Source of the DNA: Streptomyces sp. WAC 04229
Lineage (GTDB): Bacteria; Actinomycetota; Actinomycetes; Streptomycetales; Streptomycetaceae
Assembly: GCF_003947455.1 (NCBI RefSeq)
Contig: NZ_QHJH01000058.1
Location: 1 to 39,308 of the forward strand
Direction of reading: 5' to 3'
Length of the DNA: 39,308 nt
A model generated the notes under the pieces. It was not told the DNA's origin. It worked only from the letters and a program-made list of their open reading frames with translations, and searched no databases. Shown here piece after piece: positions 24,503-31,282 of the stretch (positions within the stretch are counted from its first letter, which is position 1; the number at the start of each line of letters is the position of its first letter). Both the position numbers and the translations under genes were made by a program.

Positions 24503-25867
24503 ATGACCTCGACCCTGGTGAAAGAGGCGAGCCCGCCCACCGCCCCCGGACCGGCGCCGCTGCGGCGCCCCCGGCGGCGCCGGGCGGCCGTCGCCCTGCT
24601 CTTCGTCCTCCCCGCGCTGCTCCTGCTCGGCGCGCTCGTCGTCTACCCCGTGCTGTTCTCCGTCGGCCGCAGCTTCTTCGACGCCTCGGGGACGCGCTTC
24701 GTGGGCGGCGAGAACTACACCGAGATGTTCCGCGACCCGGCCACCCTCAAGGCCATCCGCAACACCGCGATCTGGGTCGTGATCGCACCCACGCTGCTGA
24801 CCGGCCTCGGCCTGATCCTCGCCGTCCTGGTCGAGAAGGTCCGCTGGGCCACCGCCTTCAAGCTGCTGCTCTTCATGCCGATGGCGGTGTCCTTCCTCGC
24901 CGCCGGCATCATCTTCCGGCTGGCCTACGACCACGACCCGGACAAGGGCGTCCTCAACGCCGCCGTGACCGGCGTCCACGACGCCTTCGCCGACACCGCC
25001 TCCTACCCGGCCGCGCGGGCGCGCGAAGGGCAGGACGGCGGCCTGGTCAAGGCGGCGGACGGCGCGTACCGGACGAGTGCCGGGGTGTCCCCCGGCGACA
25101 CCGTGGCGCTCGGCCTCGTGGGGGTGCTGCCCGACGACCTGCCGTCCGGCGCGCAGCCCGCGTACGGCGCGGCCGGGCGCGAGGCGGCGTCCGGTGAGGT
25201 GAGCGGTGTCGTCTACCTGGACTTCACGCCCGGTGGGGGAGGGGAGCAGGGCAGGGTGGACCGGCGCGAGAGCGGGCTGCCCGGAATGACGGTCGAGGCC
25301 GTGCGTGACGGACGGACGGTCGCCACCGCGACCACCGCGTCCGACGGCTCCTTCCGCTTCGAGTCGCTGGCCGACGGCTCGTACGCCGTCCAGCTGCCCG
25401 CCTCGAACTTCGCGCCGCCCTACGAGGGCGTCTCCTGGCTCGGGCCCGCGCTGGTCACGCCCGCGATCATCGGGGCGTACCTGTGGATCTGGACCGGGTT
25501 CGCGATGGTGCTGATCGGCGCCGGCCTGTCGTCACTGCCGCGCGACGCGCTGGAGGCGGCGCGGATGGACGGCGCGAACGAGTGGCAGATCTTCCGGCGG
25601 ATCACCGTGCCCCTGCTGGCACCGGTGCTCACGGTCGTCTTCATCACCCTCGTCATCAACGTGATGAAGGTCTTCGACCTCGTCTACATCATCGCGCCCG
25701 GGCCGGTGCAGGAGGACGCGACGGTGCTCGCGACGCAGATGTGGCTCGTGTCGTTCGGCGGCGGCAACAACCAGGGGCTCGGCAGCGCGCTGGGCGTACT
25801 GCTCCTGCTGCTCGTCGTCCCGGCCATGGTCTTCAACGTCCGCCGTTTCAAGAGGAGTCAGCGATGA
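24503..25867 (+). CDS. Sugar ABC transporter permease (MalF-like) with inserted extracytoplasmic domain
   Basis: The 454-residue protein has six membrane helices (about 28-52, 85-110, 117-140, 315-340, 372-397, 424-446). The EAA motif contacting the ATPase is at about 349-369 (ALEAARMDGANEWQIFRRIT). This is the usual topology for a MalF-type subunit, which is normally near 300 residues long. The excess is a 150-residue insertion at about 158-308 in the outside loop between helices 3 and 4. Within it, about 231-300 looks like an SdrB / carboxypeptidase-regulatory-like beta-sandwich (GEVSGVVYLD ... GLPGMTVEAVRDG ... TASDGSFRFESLADGSYAVQLP). This could contact the binding protein. The rest of the insertion is unrecognised. 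The gene follows the lipoprotein gene by 6 nt. Confidence 0.93.
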   Translation: MTSTLVKEASPPTAPGPAPLRRPRRRRAAVALLFVLPALLLLGALVVYPVLFSVGRSFFDASGTRFVGGENYTEMFRDPATLKAIRNTAIWVVIAPTLLTGLGLILAVLVEKVRWATAFKLLLFMPMAVSFLAAGIIFRLAYDHDPDKGVLNAAVTGVHDAFADTASYPAARAREGQDGGLVKAADGAYRTSAGVSPGDTVALGLVGVLPDDLPSGAQPAYGAAGREAASGEVSGVVYLDFTPGGGGEQGRVDRRESGLPGMTVEAVRDGRTVATATTASDGSFRFESLADGSYAVQLPASNFAPPYEGVSWLGPALVTPAIIGAYLWIWTGFAMVLIGAGLSSLPRDALEAARMDGANEWQIFRRITVPLLAPVLTVVFITLVINVMKVFDLVYIIAPGPVQEDATVLATQMWLVSFGGGNNQGLGSALGVLLLLLVVPAMVFNVRRFKRSQR

Positions 25868-25880
25868 GGAGTCAGCGATG
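25853..25880 (+). repeat. 14-bp tandem duplication carrying ribosome-binding site and start codon
   Basis: AGGAGTCAGCGATG occurs twice with no gap, at 25853-25866 and 25867-25880. Each copy contains an AGGAG ribosome-binding site and an ATG 5 nt later. The first ATG opens a 5-codon frame that ends at 25881; the second begins the MalG-type permease. The first copy also encodes the last residues of the preceding permease. Confidence 0.9.
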
Positions 25881-26717
25881 AACGCCGTCCGGCGGTATCT
25901 GGGCAACGGAGTCGTCCAGGCCTTCCTCGTGCTCGTCGGTCTCGTGTGGATGACGCCGCTGGCCGGGCTCTTCCTCTCCTCTCTCCGGTCGGCCGAGGAG
26001 ACGGCGGAGGGCGGCTGGTGGACGGCGCTGGCCAGTCCCGGGCAGCTGTCCCTCGACAACTACTCGGCGCTGCTGGGCAACTCGGGCATCACCCAGGCAT
26101 TCTGGAACACGGTGCTGATCTCCGTGCCGACGACGGTGCTCGTCGTGGTCGTCGGGGCGCTCGCCGGGTACGCCTTCGCCTGGCTGGACTTCCCGGGGCG
26201 CGAGGCGATCTTCCTGATCGTCGTGGCGCTGCTGGTGGTGCCCGTGCAGATCGGGCTGCTGCCGGTCGCCAAGCTCTTCGGGCAGCTGGGGCTGTTCGGG
26301 ACCATCCCGGGCGTGGTGCTGTTCCACGTGGCGTACGGGCTGCCGTTCGCGGTGTTCCTGCTGCGGAACTACTTCGCCGAGATGCCCAAGGAGATGCTGG
26401 AGGCCGCCCGCATGGACGGCGGCACCGAGTGGCGGATCTTCATCCGCCTGGTGCTGCCGGTGGGTCGGCCGGCCATCGCCAGCCTCGCCATCTTCCAGTT
26501 CCTGTGGGTGTGGAACGACATGCTGGTGGCGCTGCTGTTCGCGGACAGCTCGGCGCAGCCGCTGACCGTGGAACTCCAGTCGCAGATCCGGCAGTTCGGA
26601 AGCAACATCGACGTCCTGGCGCCGGGGGCCTTCCTGTCGCTCGTCGTGCCGGTGGTCGTGTTCTTCGCCTTCCAGCGGCACTTCGTGCAGGGGGTCATGG
26701 CGGGGTCGGTGAAGTGA
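25878..26717 (+). CDS. Sugar ABC transporter permease (MalG-like)
   Basis: This 279-residue protein is the second membrane subunit of the importer, with six predicted helices starting at about residue 12 (VVQAFLVLVGLVWMTPLAGL). The EAA loop EMLEAARMDGGTEWRIFIRL is at about 169-190, followed by the typical Gly/Pro pattern and FLWVWNDMLVALLF. The normal length for the MalG branch is 275-300. The ATG at 25878 uses the second copy of the duplicated AGGAG...ATG unit. No ATP-binding gene follows; the operon ends directly at a strong hairpin. Streptomyces sugar importers of this type usually borrow the shared ATPase MsiK, which is the likely case here. Confidence 0.95.
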   Translation: MNAVRRYLGNGVVQAFLVLVGLVWMTPLAGLFLSSLRSAEETAEGGWWTALASPGQLSLDNYSALLGNSGITQAFWNTVLISVPTTVLVVVVGALAGYAFAWLDFPGREAIFLIVVALLVVPVQIGLLPVAKLFGQLGLFGTIPGVVLFHVAYGLPFAVFLLRNYFAEMPKEMLEAARMDGGTEWRIFIRLVLPVGRPAIASLAIFQFLWVWNDMLVALLFADSSAQPLTVELQSQIRQFGSNIDVLAPGAFLSLVVPVVVFFAFQRHFVQGVMAGSVK

Positions 26718-26749
26718 GGGGCGGGGCGGATTCCTCCGCCCCGCCCCTC
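26716..26749 (+). terminator. 15-bp GC-only stem terminator, bidirectional
   Basis: Perfectly complementary arms at 26716-26730 and 26735-26749 with a TTCC loop begin inside the permease stop codon. It separates the rightward sugar operon from the leftward pentose-phosphate operon, whose last stop codon lies 20 bp away, and so can serve both. Confidence 0.85.
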
Positions 26750-26768
26750 CAACGCCGGACGGGCCGGC

Positions 26769-27554
26769 TTACGCCGACGCCGGCGGGTACAGCGACCTCG
26801 GCAGCTGCGACGCCGCCGCCGAGTCCAGCAGCCACAGCGTGCGGGCGCGGCCCTTCGCGCCGGCTGCCGGGGCCTGGATCTCGCCCGCGCCCGACAGGGC
26901 CATCGCGACCGCGTTCGCCTTGTCCTCGCCCGCCGCGAGCAGCCACACCTCACGGGCCGCGCGGATCGCGGGCAGGGTGAGCGAGACGCGGGTGGGCGGC
27001 GGCTTGGGGGAGCCGTGGACGCCGATCACCGTGCGCTCCGTCTCCCGCACGCCCGGGTGCTCCGGGAACAGGGAGGCGACGTGCGTGTCCGGGCCGACGC
27101 CCAGCAGCAGGACGTCGAAGGACGGCACCGCGGCGTGGTTCTCGGGGACGGACGCCTCGGCCAGCTCCCGCGCGTACGCCGCCGCGGCGGCCTCCGCGTC
27201 GTCGCCGTGCGGGCCGTCGGACGCCGGCATCGCGTGCACCCGCTTCGGGTCCAGCGGCACCGAGTCCAGCAGCGCCTGGCGCGCCTGGGTGACATTGCGC
27301 TCCGGGTCGCCCTCGGGCAGGAAGCGCTCGTCGCCCCACCACAGGTCGAGACGGCTCCAGTCGATCGCGTCCCGGGCCGGGGACCCGGCGAGCGCCGCGA
27401 GCAGGCCGTTGCCGTTGCGCCCGCCGGTGAGGACCACGGACGCGCCGCCCCGGGAGGTCTGCGCGTCCACGATCTTCGTGATGAGGCGGGCCGCGGCCGC
27501 CTCGGCCATCAGCTCCTTGTCGCGGTGCACGACCAGCTGAGGGGTCTCGCTCAC
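26769..27554 (-). CDS. pgl: 6-Phosphogluconolactonase
   Basis: Pgl hydrolyses 6-phosphogluconolactone to 6-phosphogluconate, the second step of the oxidative pentose-phosphate pathway. The 261-residue DevB-type protein shows the expected fold elements: VVLTGGRNGNGLLAAL, LWWGDERFLPEGDPERN, and DVLLLGVGPDTHVASLFPEHP with the phosphate-site His. The C-terminal RVSLTLPAIRAAREVWLLAAG is also typical. I take GTG 27554 as the start because it overlaps the opcA stop as GTGA and gives MSETPQLVVHRDKE, a typical N-terminus. The longer open frame reaching 28232 is antisense-phase opcA sequence and not a fusion. It is the last gene of the tkt-tal-zwf-opcA-pgl operon. Confidence 0.96.
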   Translation of the reverse strand: MSETPQLVVHRDKELMAEAAAARLITKIVDAQTSRGGASVVLTGGRNGNGLLAALAGSPARDAIDWSRLDLWWGDERFLPEGDPERNVTQARQALLDSVPLDPKRVHAMPASDGPHGDDAEAAAAAYARELAEASVPENHAAVPSFDVLLLGVGPDTHVASLFPEHPGVRETERTVIGVHGSPKPPPTRVSLTLPAIRAAREVWLLAAGEDKANAVAMALSGAGEIQAPAAGAKGRARTLWLLDSAAASQLPRSLYPPASA

Positions 27555-28606
27555 TTCGCCGCCGCCTTCCTCACCGGTGTCGTCTCCTGCGCCGCGTCCT
27601 TCGCGCGGGCCTTCGCGACCGTTTCGACGGGAGCGGCGACCGCGACGGCGCCCTCCCGGCCGTCGGATCCTCCTTCGGCCGGGGCGTTCAGCCGCTCCAC
27701 CCCGTAGCGCAGCGCCGAGGCGTAGGTGTCGTCCGGGTCGAGGCGCCGCAGCTCCTCCGCGATCAGCTCGGCCGTGTCGCGGCGCTTGAGCGCCACCGCG
27801 CGGGACGGCTGGCCCTGGATCGACAGGTTCGCGAGCGACCCGTCGGCCCGGTCCAGGACGACCGGACCGCAGTCGGTGTCCATCCGGACCGCCGTCAGAC
27901 CCGGGCCGCTCGACGCGGACCGCTTCACCGGCACGTCCAGCCGGTCCGCCAGCCACATCGCCAGCAGCTCGCAGCTCGGGTTGAACTCCTCGCCCTCCAC
28001 CTCGACCGCCTGCACCCGGCAGTCGACCTGGTCCAGGGCCGCCGCCAGCATCGAGCGCCACGGCGTGATGCGGGTCCAGGACAGATCGGTGTCGCCCGGC
28101 GCGTAGGCGTCGGCACGGGCCGCCAGCTCCCGGACCGGCTCCTCGCAGGCGTAGGTGTCGGTGACCCGGCGCTGGGCGAGGGCGCCGAGCGGGTCCCGGG
28201 CCGGGTCCAGCGGCGCGTTCACCGGCCACCACACCACGACCGGCGCGTCCGGCAGCAGCAGCGGCAGGACCACCGACTGGGCGTGGTCGACGACGTCGCC
28301 GTACAGCCGCAGCACGATCGTCTCGCCGGTGCCCGCGTCGGCGCCGAGGCGCACCTCGGCGTCCAGCCGGGACCTGGTGCGGTCCCGGGGTGAGCGCGAG
28401 ACGCGCTTGATGACGACGAGCGTGCGCGAGGGGTGCTCGTGCGCGGCGTCGCTAGCCGCCTTCAGCGCGTCGTAGGCGTTCTCCTCGTCGGTGACGATGA
28501 CCAGCGTCAGCACCATGCCGATGGCCGGGGTGCCGATGGCCCGGCGGCCGAGGACCAACGCCTTGTTGATCTTGCTGGCCGTGGTGTCCGTGAGGTCCGT
28601 CTTCAT
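27551..28606 (-). CDS. opcA: Glucose-6-phosphate dehydrogenase assembly protein OpcA
   Basis: OpcA is needed for assembly and redox control of glucose-6-phosphate dehydrogenase in actinobacteria and cyanobacteria. The 351-residue protein begins at ATG 28606, which overlaps the zwf stop (ATGA), giving MKTDLTDTTASKINKAL, the usual N-terminus. Conserved segments include RTLVVIKRVSRSPRDR, VLPLLLPDAPVVVWWP and SCELLAMWLADRLDVPV. The C-terminal 40 residues are an Ala/Lys-rich disordered tail that probably varies among species. Its own stop overlaps the pgl start by 4 nt, so zwf, opcA and pgl are translated as a coupled set, matching their shared job. Confidence 0.96.
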   Translation of the reverse strand: MKTDLTDTTASKINKALVLGRRAIGTPAIGMVLTLVIVTDEENAYDALKAASDAAHEHPSRTLVVIKRVSRSPRDRTRSRLDAEVRLGADAGTGETIVLRLYGDVVDHAQSVVLPLLLPDAPVVVWWPVNAPLDPARDPLGALAQRRVTDTYACEEPVRELAARADAYAPGDTDLSWTRITPWRSMLAAALDQVDCRVQAVEVEGEEFNPSCELLAMWLADRLDVPVKRSASSGPGLTAVRMDTDCGPVVLDRADGSLANLSIQGQPSRAVALKRRDTAELIAEELRRLDPDDTYASALRYGVERLNAPAEGGSDGREGAVAVAAPVETVAKARAKDAAQETTPVRKAAAK

Positions 28607-30126
28607 GGGCGGCGCCAGCTCCGTCCGTCTCGCTCCAGCATGTCGTCGGCCTCGACGGGGCCCCAGGTGCCGGCCGGATACTGGGCCGGCGTGCCGTGCC
28701 GGTCCCAGTACACCTCGATCGGGTCGAGGATCTTCCAGGACAGCTCGACCTCCTCCGTGCGCGGGAAGAGGTTCGCGTCGCCGAGCAGCACGTCCAGGAT
28801 GAGGCGCTCGTACGCCTCCGGGCTGGACTCCGTGAAGGACTCGCCGTACGCGAAGTCCATGGACACGTCCCGGATCTCCATCGACGTGCCCGGCACCTTG
28901 GAGCCGAACCGGACCGTGACGCCCTCGTCGGGCTGGACGCGGATGACGATCGCGTTCGAGCCCAGCTCCTCGGTGGCCGTCGTGTCGAAGGGGGAGTGCG
29001 GGGCGCGCTGGAAGACGACCGCGATCTCGGTGACCCGGCGGCCGAGGCGCTTGCCGGTGCGCAGGTAGAAGGGGACGCCCGCCCAGCGGCGGTTGTCGAT
29101 GCCGACCTTGATCGCGGCGTAGGTGTCGGTCTTCGACTTGGGGTCGATGCCCTCTTCCTCCAGGTAGCCGACGGCCTTCGCGCCGCCCTGCCACCCGGCC
29201 GCGTACTGCGCGTGCACGGTGTCCCGGCCCAGGTCCTTGGGGAGCCGGACCGCGCCGAGCACCTTGGTCTTCTCGGCGGCCAGCGCGTCCGCGTCGAAGG
29301 AGGCGGGCTCCTCCATGGCGGTCAGCGCGAGCAGCTGGAGGAGGTGGTTCTGGATGACGTCGCGGGCGGCGCCGATGCCGTCGTAGTAGCCGGCGCGGCC
29401 GCCGATGCCGATGTCCTCGGCCATCGTGATCTGCACGTGGTCCACGTACGACCGGTTCCAGATCGGCTCGAACATCGTGTTGGCGAACCGCAGCGCCAGG
29501 ATGTTCTGGACCGTCTCCTTGCCCAGGTAGTGGTCGATGCGGAAGACCTGGTCGGAGCCGAAGACCTCGTGGACGATCGCGTTCAGTTCCTCGGCCGACT
29601 TCAGGTCGTGGCCGAACGGCTTCTCGATCACCGCGCGGCGCCAGGAGCCGCTGGACTGGTCGGCCAGCCCGTGCTTCTTCAGCTGCTGGATGACGACCGG
29701 GAAGGACTTCGGCGGCACCGAGAGGTAGAAGGCGAAGTTGCCGCCCGTCCCCTGTGCCTTGTCCAGCTCCTCGATGGTGCCGCGCAGCCGCTCGAAGGCG
29801 TCGTCGTCGTCGAAGGTGCCCTGGACGAAGCGCATCCCCTGGATGAGCTGCTGCCAGACCTCCTCGCGGAACGGCGTACGGGAGTGTTCCTTGACGGCGT
29901 CGTGCACGACCTGGGCGAAGTCCTCGTGCTCCCAGTCGCGGCGGGCGAATCCGACGAGCGAGAAGCCCGGCGGCAGCAGACCCCGGTTGGCGAGGTCGTA
30001 CACGGCGGGCATGAGCTTCTTGCGGGAGAGGTCGCCGGTGACGCCGAAGATGACCAGACCCGACGGCCCCGCGATACGCGGGAGCCGTCGGTCTGCGGGG
30101 TCACGCAGCGGGTTGCTGCTTGACAA
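28603..30126 (-). CDS. zwf: Glucose-6-phosphate 1-dehydrogenase
   Basis: Zwf oxidises glucose-6-phosphate to the lactone and makes NADPH, the entry step of the pentose-phosphate pathway. The 507-residue protein has the NADP-binding IFGVTGDLSRKKLMPAVY (residues 26-43), active-site RIDHYLGKE, and NRRWAGVPFYLRTGKRL. Translation begins at TTG 30126, three bases after the tal stop, with GAAGGG inside the tal 3' end as ribosome-binding site. Streptomyces often carry a second zwf elsewhere, so this may be one of two. It overlaps opcA by 4 nt. Confidence 0.97.
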   Translation of the reverse strand: MSSSNPLRDPADRRLPRIAGPSGLVIFGVTGDLSRKKLMPAVYDLANRGLLPPGFSLVGFARRDWEHEDFAQVVHDAVKEHSRTPFREEVWQQLIQGMRFVQGTFDDDDAFERLRGTIEELDKAQGTGGNFAFYLSVPPKSFPVVIQQLKKHGLADQSSGSWRRAVIEKPFGHDLKSAEELNAIVHEVFGSDQVFRIDHYLGKETVQNILALRFANTMFEPIWNRSYVDHVQITMAEDIGIGGRAGYYDGIGAARDVIQNHLLQLLALTAMEEPASFDADALAAEKTKVLGAVRLPKDLGRDTVHAQYAAGWQGGAKAVGYLEEEGIDPKSKTDTYAAIKVGIDNRRWAGVPFYLRTGKRLGRRVTEIAVVFQRAPHSPFDTTATEELGSNAIVIRVQPDEGVTVRFGSKVPGTSMEIRDVSMDFAYGESFTESSPEAYERLILDVLLGDANLFPRTEEVELSWKILDPIEVYWDRHGTPAQYPAGTWGPVEADDMLERDGRSWRRP

Positions 30127-30129
30127 TTC

Positions 30130-31248
30130 TCAGCCCTTCGAGGGAGCGAGGCGCTTGAGCTCCGCCTCCGTGGACTTGAGCAGGTCGTTCCAGGACGCCT
30201 CGAACTTCTCGACGCCCTCGTCCTCCAGGAGCTGGACCACCTCGTCGTAGGAGATCCCGAGCTTCTCGACCGCGTCGAGGTCGGCACGGGCCTGCTCGTA
30301 GGTGCCGGCGACGGTGTCGCCGGTGACCTCGCCGTGGTCCTCGGCGGCCAGCAGGGTGGCCTCCGGCATGGTGTTGACCGTGTTCGGCGCGACCAGGTCG
30401 GTGACGTACATGGTGTCGCTGTACGCCTTGTCCTTCACGCCGGTCGACGCCCACAGCGGACGCTGCTTGTTGGCGCCGGCCTTCTCCAGGGCCGCCCAGC
30501 GGTCGGTGGAGAACAGCTCCTCGTACGCCTCGTAGGCGAGGCGGGCGTTGGCGACGGCGGCCTTGCCGCGCGCGGCCTTGGCCTCGTCGGTGCCGAGCGC
30601 GTCGATCCGCTTGTCGATCTCGGTGTCCACGCGGGACACGAAGAAGGACGCCACGGAGTGGATCCGCGAGAGGTCCAGGCCGCGCTCCTTGGCCTTCTCC
30701 AGGCCGGTCTGGAAGGCGTCCATGACCTTGCGGTAGCGCTCCAGCGAGAAGATCAGCGTGACGTTGACGCTGATGCCCAGACCGATGGTCTCGGCGATGG
30801 CCGGCAGGCCCGCCTCGGTGGCCGGGATCTTGATGAAGGTGTTCGGCCGGTCCACCAGCCAGGCCAGCTGCTTGGCCTCGGCCACCGTCGCGTGGGTGTT
30901 GTGCGCCAGGCGCGGGTCCACCTCGATGGAGACCCGGCCGTCCTTGCCGCCGGTGGCGTCGAAGACGGGGCGCAGGATGTCGGCGGCGTCGCGGACGTCC
31001 GCCGTGGTGATCATGCGGATGGCCTCTTCCACCGTGACCCCGCGCACCGCGAGGTCGGCGAGCTGCTGGTCGTAGCCGTCGCCCTGCGAGATCGCCTTCT
31101 GGAAGATCGACGGGTTGGTGGTGACGCCCACGACGTGCTGCTGGTCGATCAGCTCGGCGAGGTTGCCGGACGTGATCCGCTTGCGGGACAGGTCGTCCAG
31201 CCAGATCGCCACGCCTTCATCGGAGAGGCGCTTGAGTGCGTCTGTCAT
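30130..31248 (-). CDS. tal: Transaldolase
   Basis: Transaldolase moves a dihydroxyacetone unit between sugar phosphates in the non-oxidative pentose-phosphate branch. The 372-residue protein is the actinobacterial long type. It begins MTDALKRLSDEGVAIWLDDL at ATG 31248, with GGAGA at 31258-31262 upstream on the minus strand; the open frame continues further upstream but without homology. The Schiff-base lysine is in NTFIKIPATEAGLPAI, and VGVTTNPSIFQKAI and VSIEVDPRLAHNT are also diagnostic. It sits between tkt (34 nt gap) and zwf (3 nt gap) in the operon. Confidence 0.97.
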   Translation of the reverse strand: MTDALKRLSDEGVAIWLDDLSRKRITSGNLAELIDQQHVVGVTTNPSIFQKAISQGDGYDQQLADLAVRGVTVEEAIRMITTADVRDAADILRPVFDATGGKDGRVSIEVDPRLAHNTHATVAEAKQLAWLVDRPNTFIKIPATEAGLPAIAETIGLGISVNVTLIFSLERYRKVMDAFQTGLEKAKERGLDLSRIHSVASFFVSRVDTEIDKRIDALGTDEAKAARGKAAVANARLAYEAYEELFSTDRWAALEKAGANKQRPLWASTGVKDKAYSDTMYVTDLVAPNTVNTMPEATLLAAEDHGEVTGDTVAGTYEQARADLDAVEKLGISYDEVVQLLEDEGVEKFEASWNDLLKSTEAELKRLAPSKG

Positions 31249-31282
31249 GGAAATTGCATCTCCTACGTGTCGTATACGGGCG

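Noticed and set aside
26769..28232. Apparent fusion of an unknown N-terminal region to 6-phosphogluconolactonase
   Set aside because: The upstream half is another frame of opcA, rich in Arg/Gly/Pro. The normal pgl start overlaps the opcA stop.
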